Source: Nostocaceae cyanobacterium
GTDB taxonomy: Bacteria; Cyanobacteriota; Cyanobacteriia; Cyanobacteriales; Nostocaceae
NCBI GenBank assembly: GCA_030065825.1
Contig: JASJCY010000090.1
Coordinates: 1 to 32,177, forward strand
Reading direction: 5' to 3'
Length of the DNA stretch: 32,177 nucleotides
Within the stretch, counting starts at the first letter, position 1, and each line of letters opens with the position of its first letter. The notes beneath the pieces are model-generated. The model made no database searches, had not been told where the DNA came from, and worked only from the letters and a program-made list of their open reading frames with translations. Positions 24,847 through 32,177 of the stretch are shown here, one piece after another. A program made the position numbers and the translations under genes.

Positions 24847-25908
24847 CTATGCAGCGTTCATTTTATTACCAGAATATGCTCCAGAGATAACCTTCTCATA
24901 AATTGTATAATGATTCCTGCAAGGTATAGGATTACCATTATTATCTGTACATATAAATCCTAATTTAGAGGGCTGTATCTCAACTGAAATCTCTCTGTTT
25001 TTGGACTTTTGAGCATGGTGATGCTTCAGCTTGTCATAAAAGTCATAAATGGTTGTTTGTGATTGAACTCTTACTCCAGATTGTCTACGTCTCTCACCAT
25101 TACCATAGAAAAAAGGATGAAGTAAATGTATTGCGAACCCAGTTAACCAAGAATATTGGCGAATTTCTGTGTGGATGTAGATATTACCCCACTGATATAT
25201 AGCTTGTATGATATCAATTTTGGAATCAACAGTTATTTGATTGCTATTTATAAAGTATTTATAAACCTCAAAAAAATCACTCATATTTCCTGGCGAACTT
25301 GAGACATTATATCCAGAGATACCCATACTCAATTTTAATCGAAGCTCTATCATAAAGCGAATCAAGGCTGGAGTCACTTCATTTGTATCTGAAGGATGAT
25401 CAAAATTTGATTGACCAAAAATAATCTGTTCGCAGGTGTCATAGTAGAGACTATAATCGGGGTTTTTGGTTTGATAAATTGGAAATAATGCTTCATTATT
25501 CTTACTCTTTTGATAGTCATTTATCAGAAGCAAACTATCTTTTATATATGTTCGGATAAGTCCTCTCAACTTGATTGATGCCTGTTCTGAAGGTGAATTA
25601 TTGTTTAGTTGATCTAGAACCTTGCGAAGGACTATGTTGAAGGCAGAGCAGTTTCCTCTATAATATTCACGGTTTTTAAGTTTTTTGTCATAATTTTTTT
25701 GTGTTTTATAGTATATTTTTTCAGCTATGCTTTTTGTGTCAGATATAAAAGAGTTTTTTATCTGAAACATTTGGTTCCATACTTTTTCGTATAAATCCAG
25801 GTACTGCTGACATTCGTTAGTTAAAGTCCTTAATTGTCCATAATACGAAATTTGTTCAATACAAGATTGCTTTGATTCTACTTGCTCTACAATCCAATTA
25901 ATAGTCAT
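24847..25908 (-). CDS. Protein of unknown function, possibly truncated by a TAG codon
   Basis: This 353-aa protein is rich in Asn, Ile, Lys and Tyr. It is mostly helical in its first 120 residues (YLDLYEKVWNQMFQIKNSF), with no signal peptide or membrane helix. A central segment (IYIHTEIRQYSWLTGFAIHL, about 251-270) and YGNGERRRQSGVRVQSQTT (about 276-294) look like the conserved core. I recognise no family. The gene is more AT-rich than its neighbours, which hints at horizontal transfer. It ends at a TAG, after which the frame continues into a DUF2934-like segment (24634-24846). xisH-xisI follow on the same strand, and a MITE-like element lies upstream. ATG at 25908, followed by MTINWIVEQVESK. 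Confidence 0.75.
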   Translation of the reverse strand: MTINWIVEQVESKQSCIEQISYYGQLRTLTNECQQYLDLYEKVWNQMFQIKNSFISDTKSIAEKIYYKTQKNYDKKLKNREYYRGNCSAFNIVLRKVLDQLNNNSPSEQASIKLRGLIRTYIKDSLLLINDYQKSKNNEALFPIYQTKNPDYSLYYDTCEQIIFGQSNFDHPSDTNEVTPALIRFMIELRLKLSMGISGYNVSSSPGNMSDFFEVYKYFINSNQITVDSKIDIIQAIYQWGNIYIHTEIRQYSWLTGFAIHLLHPFFYGNGERRRQSGVRVQSQTTIYDFYDKLKHHHAQKSKNREISVEIQPSKLGFICTDNNGNPIPCRNHYTIYEKVISGAYSGNKMNAA

Positions 25909-25929
25909 AGGTCATATTTATATTTTTTC

Positions 25930-26032
25930 CGTTGCTGAATAGAAGCATGAATAAAGCATTTTTCGATACAATTCAACAAGGATTAGTTGCGTATATTGCG
26001 TGAGACTAAATTCATATTCTTAATCAGCAACG
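25930..26032. mobile_element. MITE-like element, copy C
   Basis: CGTTGCTGA (25930-25938) and TCAGCAACG (26024-26032) form 9-bp inverted ends of a 103-bp segment. The ends read CGTTGCTGAATAGAAGCATG and, on the other strand, CGTTGCTGATTAAGAATATG, matching the termini of the copies at 13841 and 22671. Confidence 0.6.
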
Positions 26033-26040
26033 CTGTATTT

Positions 26041-26994
26041 TCAAACCACCTTTCCACTATCTATCAATTGCGTGTCCCGCAAAAACGATAAAACTGCTTC
26101 ATTTACTGCCCCTGAAGCTCCCAAGGAAGCATCATGACGACATTCCGGCAGAATTTTCAATTGGGAATTAGGCAGATTTTGATGTAATTTATGACCATGA
26201 TGGGCAGGAAACCAATTATCATGTTCTCCCCATAAAATGAGTGTTGGACAATCAATTTTAGATAAATTACTTTGAATCTTGGTCAGCATATTGGGTTTAT
26301 TATTCTGCCAAAATTCTATTTCCTTGGCTGCCATTTGTAACTCTTCGGCAACTTTTGTCAGCGTCCCAGGAATTTCAATATAGGGATAAGTTATCCAGTA
26401 AATATCTTCTTCTGTCAAAATAGACGGGTCGAACATTACTCCACGTCTTTCCCTTGCCATAATTTCTCTGACTAGGGGTGCAAACAAATAATTTAAACGT
26501 AAACTATCAATAGTTTGCACTACTTCCAAAGGCAATTGAGAAAGCAACCACATTCCCCAATGGGGTAGACGTTCCGCAAAAACAGGTGCATTAACTACAA
26601 CTAATCTTGCTATTAATTCCGGACTTGATTGTGCTAAAGCTAGGGAAATTAATGCTCCCATTGATTCACCCACAATTACCACTGGTTCATCACATAATTC
26701 CCGAACAACTCTTTCTAATTCGGTGATTTGATGACCATTTTCTTCTCGACGATGTACGGGTTTATCGGAAAAACCGTACCCTTTTGCATCACAACAAATT
26801 ACTCGAAAATGTTTAGATAATGGCTCAATACTGCGACGCCAATTATAACTCCAACTGCCCAAACCATGAAGCAGAAATAACGGTTTCCCACTACCAACTT
26901 CGCCATAAGCAATCTGTACGGGATAACCATGAGCATCTGTAATGGTTACAGTTTGCCGTCCTTTAGGAAAGGTAACTTCCCACCAATCTTTCAT
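26041..26994 (-). CDS. Alpha/beta hydrolase
   Basis: The 317-aa protein has the alpha/beta-hydrolase fold. The oxyanion segment LFLLHGLGSWSYNW is at about 35-48, the nucleophile elbow VGESMGALIS has Ser at about 111, the acid lies in LILWGEHDNWFP (Asp, about 256), and the His in ECRHDASLGA (about 284). A helical lid of about 90 residues lies between the nucleophile and the acid. No signal peptide is present, so it probably acts in the cytoplasm. The substrate cannot be deduced. The DUF4112 gene ends 20 bp upstream on the same strand, so the two are probably one transcript. The C-terminus meets the MITE-like element at 26032. Confidence 0.88.
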   Translation of the reverse strand: MKDWWEVTFPKGRQTVTITDAHGYPVQIAYGEVGSGKPLFLLHGLGSWSYNWRRSIEPLSKHFRVICCDAKGYGFSDKPVHRREENGHQITELERVVRELCDEPVVIVGESMGALISLALAQSSPELIARLVVVNAPVFAERLPHWGMWLLSQLPLEVVQTIDSLRLNYLFAPLVREIMARERRGVMFDPSILTEEDIYWITYPYIEIPGTLTKVAEELQMAAKEIEFWQNNKPNMLTKIQSNLSKIDCPTLILWGEHDNWFPAHHGHKLHQNLPNSQLKILPECRHDASLGASGAVNEAVLSFLRDTQLIDSGKVV

Positions 26995-27014
26995 TATTTT
27001 TTTTAAGGATTAAT

Positions 27015-27512
27015 TTAACTACCTGTTAACAATCCCCACACCGTTCCTAATACCATTATGACAAATGCCGCCAATCCCACAGCTAAAATTACCAACCCTG
27101 CCAACAGCACAAACACAAACCAACCATCAGCCTTTTTTCTTTGACCGGGAAAATTTAAATGCTCTTCTAACAGTTTGATATTGCGTTCATTTGCCGTCCA
27201 GGCAACATCAAATAAGTCTCCTAACACCGGTATAACACCCACCAAGGCATCAATTACGATGTTTATAGCCATTCTACCCAAAGTGGATTTAGAGGCACCT
27301 AATTTCGCCGCTTCCCAGATAATGTACCCAGATAGCAACACCCCCAAAAAATCACCACCCACAGGTAACAACCCCAAAATTGGATCTAAACCAATACCAA
27401 CATTAGTTCCGGGAATAGGAATAGCACGATCCAGCACCCGACTGAAAGTACGCAGACGCTTTAACTTAGATGCCTTGCTATTAGGTTCGATATCAGATAA
27501 CGGAGAAGCCAT
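27015..27512 (-). CDS. DUF4112 domain membrane protein
   Basis: The 165-aa protein carries the DUF4112 pattern: LDRAIPIPGTNVGIGLDPILGLLPVGGD (about 27-54), then hydrophobic ILWEAAKLGAS-type and VIDALVGVIPVLGDLFDVAWTANERN segments (about 86-111). A strong C-terminal membrane helix follows (about 133-162). The function of the family is unknown. It is the first gene of a two-gene unit with the alpha/beta hydrolase, which starts 20 bp after its stop. ATG at 27512, followed by MASPLSDIEPNSK. Confidence 0.85.
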   Translation of the reverse strand: MASPLSDIEPNSKASKLKRLRTFSRVLDRAIPIPGTNVGIGLDPILGLLPVGGDFLGVLLSGYIIWEAAKLGASKSTLGRMAINIVIDALVGVIPVLGDLFDVAWTANERNIKLLEEHLNFPGQRKKADGWFVFVLLAGLVILAVGLAAFVIMVLGTVWGLLTGS

Positions 27513-27719
27513 ACTAAATAGCCAAAAATTTATGCAAAATTTGCGGTATACTCAATACATTAAGTCGAAAACCAAGACTAACCACTAAAAGGTTAGTAAA
27601 CCTTAGTTACATATTCACTAAAAGTTTCTCATAACCGCGTATAGTTGAATCGCTAAATATTGTACTGCTTGCTGGCTTTTCTTTGGTCAAAAGTGAAGTG
27701 GTTCAAATTAAATATAAAA

Positions 27720-27778
27720 CCTCACCCCCTTCCCCCTCTCCTTACTAAGGAGAGGGGGTGGCTTTAGCCGGGGTGAGG
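27720..27778. repeat. Palindromic CCTCACCCC repeat, copy 3
   Basis: CCTCACCCC and GGGGTGAGG enclose a perfect stem CCCCCTCTCCTTA/TAAGGAGAGGGGG (27732-27758). The flank GGCTTTAGCCGGGG matches, in reverse, the flank of the copy at 14569-14626. It lies in the 340-bp gap between two same-strand genes (27513-27852). The rest of that gap shows nothing recognisable. Confidence 0.8.
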
Positions 27779-27852
27779 TCTGATTTTACTTTTTAATGAT
27801 GCCTACCTCTACCCCTGGGGGAAGCCCAAAGCGCTAGGTGTTTATTATCCTT

Positions 27853-28338
27853 TCACTTAGGTAAAGAAGCAAATACTTCCTTCACCAACTCATTCACCTT
27901 CCTATCCAAACGCAACCAATCCACCTCACCAGTTTCATCAATTAAACTAGTATCAACATCAACTTCCTCCTTCCCAGGACTGTAATCAACAAAACACACC
28001 TGATAACAAAGTTCCCATAAATCAACGTTGACTTGTTGGTCTTGACGCTGTAAGCACAAATGATATCCTGGATGGGGTACTGGCAAACGGGTAAGAATCT
28101 CTCTAATTTCTTCTCCTCGTTGTGGTGTAGCAACTTCCATCTCTTGCAAGAGTTGAGTCACAAGGACTTTAGTTTCTTCAGAAGTACCTTCTGACCAAAT
28201 TAGTACATCTTGGTAAGTTCCCTTCCAAGCAGATGAATCCAGCAGCTTGCGAATATTATCAATTACACGGATAAAAGCTGGTTGCATGAGGATTTCAGCT
28301 TGCTGCCATGTAACAGAGTTGTTTATTTTAGGTGGCAT
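27853..28338 (-). CDS. Conserved cyanobacterial protein of unknown function
   Basis: With the ATG at 28338 the protein has 161 aa and starts MPPKINNSVTWQQAEILMQP; a TTG eight codons upstream is the alternative. It is acidic and soluble, with no signal peptide or membrane helix. Motifs such as VPHPGYHLCLQRQDQQVNVDLW and LCYQVCFVDYSPGKEEVDVD are well-ordered strands typical of a real fold, but I do not recognise the family with certainty. The gene is divergent from the Ser/Thr kinase across about 160 bp, so the two may share regulation. Confidence 0.72.
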   Translation of the reverse strand: MPPKINNSVTWQQAEILMQPAFIRVIDNIRKLLDSSAWKGTYQDVLIWSEGTSEETKVLVTQLLQEMEVATPQRGEEIREILTRLPVPHPGYHLCLQRQDQQVNVDLWELCYQVCFVDYSPGKEEVDVDTSLIDETGEVDWLRLDRKVNELVKEVFASLPK

Positions 28339-28500
28339 AGGGATTAAATTAGAATCTTGCAAGAAAAATTAACAATGTGAATGGCTTCAAAACTGGGTTT
28401 TGCACCCAAATATTTTTTTAAAATAGCGGATTTTATCCAAGAAAACTTGGAGATATTTATTACCATCCTTAAAAATGGGTGTTAACACTGGGGAAGGATC

Positions 28501-30423
28501 ATGATCGGTAAGCTACTAGATAATCGTTACCAAATTATTCGAGTCCTAGCTACAGGAGGATTCGGAGAAACCTATATTGCTCAAGATACCAAACGACCGG
28601 GTAATCCGTTATGCGTTGTCAAGCAACTTAAACCCTCCACCAGTTCTGATTCTCAAGTGTTTGACACCGCTAAACGGTTATTTAACAGCGAAGCAGAAAC
28701 TTTAGAAAGACTGGGTAATCACGGTCAAATCCCCCGACTGTTGGCGTATTTTGTGGAAAATCAAGAATTCTTTCTGGTGCAGGAGTTTATTGAGGGACAT
28801 CCTCTGAGTGAGGAATTGCTTCCCGGACAAACTTGGAGTGAAAGCCAAGTTATTTATCTGTTGCAGGAAGTTTTGAGCATCCTGGCATTTGTCCACAGCC
28901 AAAATGTCATCCACCGTGATATCAAACCAGATAATATCATCCGTCGTGCTAGGGACAATAAATTAGTTTTAGTAGACTTTGGTGCTGTCAAGCAATTGCG
29001 ATCGCCCTATTTAGCACCGGGAGGACCACCTACAGCCACAGTGGCGATTGGTACTCCTGGATACATGCCCACAGAGCAAGGTCAGGGAAAACCCAGAGCC
29101 AATAGCGACCTTTATGCTTTGGGTATTATTGCAATTCAAGCGCTGACAGGAGTTCAGCCCATGGAATTGCAAGAAGACCCCAATACTGGTGAAATTATCT
29201 GGCAACATTTAGCATCAGTGAGTGAACGCTTGGCGGGTATTTTAACCAAAATGGTGCATTATCATTTCAAAGACCGCTATCACAATGCTAGCCAAGCCCT
29301 AGAAGCGTTACAATTACTTTCCCCTTGTTCTACACCCCCAGAAATCCCCAAAATTAACAATTACCAAACACTCACACCCCTATCCCTCGATTCGCGGCAA
29401 AAAACCCTTGCTGTTGCCCCAGGAAACCCGATTCCAGCTAAACCACCAGCACCAACTAATATCAAAGCAACATCACCATCTAGCAACTCTCACAGACCAG
29501 ATTTCTTACAATTGTTAATTTTAGTAGTTTTAGCTGGTGGTGCGGCAGCAATTGCACCAGCTGTCGTTAGTAATGTGCAAAATTTCGCTAATAATTTTAC
29601 TAGCAGCAATGATGCTTTTGCGAAAAAATGCTTGGCTGTTGTCGCGGGTAATTCCAATGTTCGTTCGGAACCAAGTGCTATTTATCCTGAGAATATTCTG
29701 GAGACGGTTACTAATGACACCAAGTTTAAGGTAACGGGTAGACGTACCAAACTCCGTTGGGTAGAGTTAAAGCTAGATTCTGGACGTGTGGGTTGGGCAC
29801 ATTCCGATGTGATAAAAAATAACGAGGAATGGGTTTCTTGCCTACGTGACAAGGGTATTGCCATTAAAATTGTAGATGATCGCAACTTAATTGCTGATCG
29901 TCCGGTTCCTAAACCTAAATCACCAGATAAGCCATCACCTACTACTCCAACTGAGACAGGGTCAGCTGAATCCAACTCCTCAACTTCTCAAACTTCAACT
30001 TCCAGCGAACCAGCCAGCAAAATTTTAGAAAAAGCGAGAAAAAAATATGAATCGGGAGATTTACTGGGTGCTTTGAAGCTATTGAATTCTATTCCTAAAA
30101 ATGCGTCTGATTTTAAGGAAATAAAACAGATGAAGTCTCAATGGGAGAAAGATTGGGCTAAATCGGAAGCTCTGTTTAATGATATCAACAAAGCCATGGA
30201 TGATGGTCAATGGGATCGGGTTTTGGATTATCAAAAAAATCCCGAAAAGTTGCCCGATATTGAATATTGGCGAAAAAAAATCAAACCATTATTTGAGAAA
30301 GCACAGGAAAATCAAGCTAAACAGCAGTCAGAAAACAAAAGTAAAGCCGATAACAATTCCAGTTCCAGTAATCTATTAGAGAAATTACTCTCCCCCGACA
30401 CTAAAGAAAAGCCCAAGAACTAA
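28501..30423 (+). CDS. Serine/threonine protein kinase with membrane helix and SH3-like domain
   Basis: The 640-aa protein has a complete eukaryote-like kinase domain (about 10-275): glycine loop ATGGFGETY, Lys41 in CVVKQL, HRDIKPDN with Asp140, DFG (159-161) and a GTPGYMPTEQ activation segment. A Pro-rich linker leads to one hydrophobic segment (about 336-357). A bacterial SH3-like domain follows (about 377-440: SNVRSEPSA, VGWAHSDVI), then a Ser/Thr-rich linker and a charged helical C-terminus (about 505-640) with EKARKKYESGDLLGALKLL, which looks TPR-like. The kinase would be cytoplasmic and the rest outside the membrane, a layout seen in receptor-type kinases. All catalytic residues are present. 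Substrates are unknown. Confidence 0.92.
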   Translation: MIGKLLDNRYQIIRVLATGGFGETYIAQDTKRPGNPLCVVKQLKPSTSSDSQVFDTAKRLFNSEAETLERLGNHGQIPRLLAYFVENQEFFLVQEFIEGHPLSEELLPGQTWSESQVIYLLQEVLSILAFVHSQNVIHRDIKPDNIIRRARDNKLVLVDFGAVKQLRSPYLAPGGPPTATVAIGTPGYMPTEQGQGKPRANSDLYALGIIAIQALTGVQPMELQEDPNTGEIIWQHLASVSERLAGILTKMVHYHFKDRYHNASQALEALQLLSPCSTPPEIPKINNYQTLTPLSLDSRQKTLAVAPGNPIPAKPPAPTNIKATSPSSNSHRPDFLQLLILVVLAGGAAAIAPAVVSNVQNFANNFTSSNDAFAKKCLAVVAGNSNVRSEPSAIYPENILETVTNDTKFKVTGRRTKLRWVELKLDSGRVGWAHSDVIKNNEEWVSCLRDKGIAIKIVDDRNLIADRPVPKPKSPDKPSPTTPTETGSAESNSSTSQTSTSSEPASKILEKARKKYESGDLLGALKLLNSIPKNASDFKEIKQMKSQWEKDWAKSEALFNDINKAMDDGQWDRVLDYQKNPEKLPDIEYWRKKIKPLFEKAQENQAKQQSENKSKADNNSSSSNLLEKLLSPDTKEKPKN

Positions 30424-30483
30424 TTCTGTTTTACTGTTACATTTTCAGGGGTGATTTTATTAAATAAATATTAAATTTATATG

Positions 30484-30509
30484 GGTGCGTGGGTGTGGTG
30501 TAACGCACC
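30484..30509. repeat. Hairpin downstream of the kinase gene
   Basis: GGTGCGT (30484-30490) and ACGCACC (30503-30509) form a 7-bp stem about 60 bp after the stop codon. No U-tract follows. It may be a dispersed repeat. The remainder of 30424-30688 is AT-rich and without genes. Confidence 0.5.
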
Positions 30510-30688
30510 TCTTAACAATTTTGGCTTATTTGTGTAATCTTACTTACGGTATTCAATACAGTCTATTCACAATTAAGCAAAATTACTATTGGTATTTTAT
30601 AAGTTATGCAATATTTTTTTAACAATTGTTAGCTGAATAGTGATGCAATTATATAGTAGAAATATAAGAATGTGTAGGGTATCTACTG

Positions 30689-32041
30689 ATGATAGGGGAA
30701 GTCGAAGCAGCAACAACGAAATTCCTCCACAGGGAACTCGCTGAATACTTAGAACAGTTGTCTGGTTACCGTGGAACCAAAGACAGACAGCAACAATTGA
30801 CCTGTTTGAGTAAAATAGCAGCTATTTATAATCAGCTATTTCAAACTTCAGATTCTCTAAAATATTACAAACAACTTCTAAATTTGTCTGAGCAAATTAT
30901 GGCTAAACAATGGCAAGAAATAGCCCTCTACAACATAGGAAACTGTTATCTTTCTTCGAGTAAATTTCATGATTCCATAAATTATTTTGACCAATTAGTA
31001 GAACTAACTCATGAAACTGGCAACAGAGTATTACAAGTTGCTGGAATGTGGGGTTTGGGAACTAACTATCAAAATTTAGGAAAATATCAAAAAGCTCTTA
31101 ATTATTTTGAAAACAATCTGGCAATTACCTATGAAATTAATGAGTTAGCTTGGCGACAGGCTACATTAAGCTCATTAGGAAATGTTTATCAATGTTTAGG
31201 ACAATATCAAAAGGCACTTGATTACGAAAAAATAGCTTTAAAAATTGCTTGTGAGTTGAGAAATATCAAAGCTCAAGCAGACTCATTAACAAATATTTCT
31301 GGGATTTATATTCAATTAAAAAATTGGGAAAAAGCGGTTGATTTTTGTCATCAATCTCTTTCGATTGCTAAGTCAATTAATGAGAAGAGTTTATTATTAA
31401 TTAACTTTAATCATCTTGGTGAAATATATAAATACCAGCAAAAATATCATCAAGCAAGGGATTTTTTACAAAAAGCTTTGCAAATTTCTCAAGAAATAGG
31501 AGAGACAAGAGTACGTACAGCAATTTTACAGAACTTAAGTGATATCTGTAATTATACCAATCAACTTGAGCAAGGGATTAAATATAATAGAGATTCTTTG
31601 GATATTTGTCGTCAAATTGGCAATCGTTTTGGTGAATCTGCGGCTTTATCGAGAATTGCGGCTATATATCAGTACTTGAGAAAGAATCAGAAAGCGTTAG
31701 CATATTACCAACAGGCTTTGGAAATTTTACAGAAAATTGGAGCTAAACAAAGTCAGCAGCAATTACTGTTTAATATTGGCGAGATATATTATCTCGAAGG
31801 AAAGTATTTTCAAGCCATGGGATTTTTTCGCTTTGCTTTAATTATAGCTCAAGAATTAAATAATAATCCAGATGAAGCAAAAGCTGCTCTTGCTGTTGCA
31901 GCCAGTTTTCATCAGTTAAAACGTTATCAAGAAGCCATATACTATTACCGTCAAGCCTATAGAATTTACGAAAAATTGGGAGATGAATCCAAAGCACAAA
32001 AAATGTTGAATGCGATGCAGAATTTAGGAGCAAAAATGTAA
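30689..32041 (+). CDS. Tetratricopeptide repeat (TPR) protein
   Basis: The 450-aa protein consists almost entirely of about ten TPR units of 38-40 residues, of the long type found in kinesin-light-chain/LGN-like proteins: YNIGNCYLSSSKFHDSINYF, LGTNYQNLGKYQKALNYF, LGNVYQCLGQYQKALDY, LGEIYKYQQKYHQARDF and so on. Such proteins act as scaffolds for protein binding. There is no catalytic domain, signal peptide or membrane helix. The ATG at 30689 gives MIGEVEAATTKFLHREL; the first 30 residues precede the repeats. A 77-bp segment near the 3' end (31847-31923) is present in inverted orientation at 32101-32177. Confidence 0.9.
   Translation: MIGEVEAATTKFLHRELAEYLEQLSGYRGTKDRQQQLTCLSKIAAIYNQLFQTSDSLKYYKQLLNLSEQIMAKQWQEIALYNIGNCYLSSSKFHDSINYFDQLVELTHETGNRVLQVAGMWGLGTNYQNLGKYQKALNYFENNLAITYEINELAWRQATLSSLGNVYQCLGQYQKALDYEKIALKIACELRNIKAQADSLTNISGIYIQLKNWEKAVDFCHQSLSIAKSINEKSLLLINFNHLGEIYKYQQKYHQARDFLQKALQISQEIGETRVRTAILQNLSDICNYTNQLEQGIKYNRDSLDICRQIGNRFGESAALSRIAAIYQYLRKNQKALAYYQQALEILQKIGAKQSQQQLLFNIGEIYYLEGKYFQAMGFFRFALIIAQELNNNPDEAKAALAVAASFHQLKRYQEAIYYYRQAYRIYEKLGDESKAQKMLNAMQNLGAKM
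31847..31923 (+). repeat. 77-bp inverted repeat, arm inside the TPR gene
   Basis: The segment is the exact reverse complement of 32101-32177. It codes for part of the last TPR units. The two arms are separated by 177 bp. Confidence 0.95.
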
Positions 32042-32072
32042 ACTTTAACTGCTACTAAATTTTCTCTAAGTT

Positions 32073-32101
32073 TATAGCGGTTCTCAATAAGCGTGAGGTA
32101 C
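32073..32101. mobile_element. Degenerate end of the ATATAGCGG MITE family
   Basis: TATAGCGGTTCTCA through GTGAGGTAC resembles the reverse complement of the right end of the element at 13671-13830. The similarity stops where the 77-bp inverted copy begins. Confidence 0.5.
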
Positions 32102-32177
32102 GTTTTAACTGATGAAAACTGGCTGCAACAGCAAGAGCAGCTTTTGCTTCATCTGGATTATTATTTAATTCTTGAGC
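32101..32177 (-). repeat. 77-bp inverted repeat, arm at the window edge
   Basis: Exact reverse complement of 31847-31923 in the TPR gene; it continues to the last base of the window and may extend beyond. It is non-coding on the plus strand and could be a fragment of a second TPR gene on the minus strand, a genuine inverted duplication or an assembly artefact. Confidence 0.9.

Noticed and set aside
31842-32033. 63-codon minus-strand frame at the right edge
   Set aside because: It is antisense to the TPR gene and has no features of its own.

Overview
The window looks like chromosomal DNA from a filamentous, probably heterocyst-forming cyanobacterium (Nostocales). The evidence is a complete kaiA-kaiB-kaiC clock cluster with a short KaiA, a TolC-type outer-membrane gene directly behind kaiC (the hgdD arrangement known from Anabaena), about a dozen HIP1 octamers (GCGATCGC), xisH/xisI genes, a cyanobacterial UbiA, and many 7-bp tandem repeats (STRR) and small palindromic repeats. 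I saw no tRNA, rRNA or CRISPR array.

Layout. 1-4000: the 3' end of a tnpB gene, a two-RCK potassium-channel protein, and a complete tnpB-only IS200/IS605 element lodged against the 3' end of the next gene. 4000-14500: a large CBS/PAS hybrid histidine kinase on the minus strand; a 1.1-kb intergenic region containing a foldable RNA-like segment; then kaiA, kaiB, kaiC and hgdD on the plus strand, followed by repeats and a small conserved gene. 14600-17640: ppx/gppA (minus) and ubiA (plus). 17640-22750: mostly repeats around a membrane-anchored hypothetical protein and a dhaK-dhaL pair with a recognisable promoter and a Fur-box-like site. 22750-26000: a Uma2-type nuclease-like protein, xisH-xisI, and an unrecognised 353-aa protein whose reading frame continues past a TAG stop into a DUF2934 domain. 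26000-32177: an alpha/beta hydrolase with a DUF4112 membrane protein, a small cyanobacterial protein, a Ser/Thr kinase with an SH3-like domain, and a TPR protein.

How the genes relate. KaiA, KaiB and KaiC form the post-translational oscillator. The divergent hybrid kinase shares their upstream region, and its receiver-like domains are mostly missing the phospho-acceptor Asp, so it may be a clock-linked signalling protein, although that is inference. HgdD is the outer-membrane channel used for heterocyst glycolipid export in Anabaena. The other genes are mostly independent units.

Most unusual items: (1) the 353-aa ORF and the DUF2934 segment, in one frame, split by a single TAG; (2) the structured segment upstream of kaiA; (3) heptamer repeats that have entered the hgdD coding sequence and surround the dhaL start codon; (4) an exact 77-bp inverted copy of part of the TPR gene at the right edge, which may be an assembly artefact; (5) several families of small dispersed palindromic elements.
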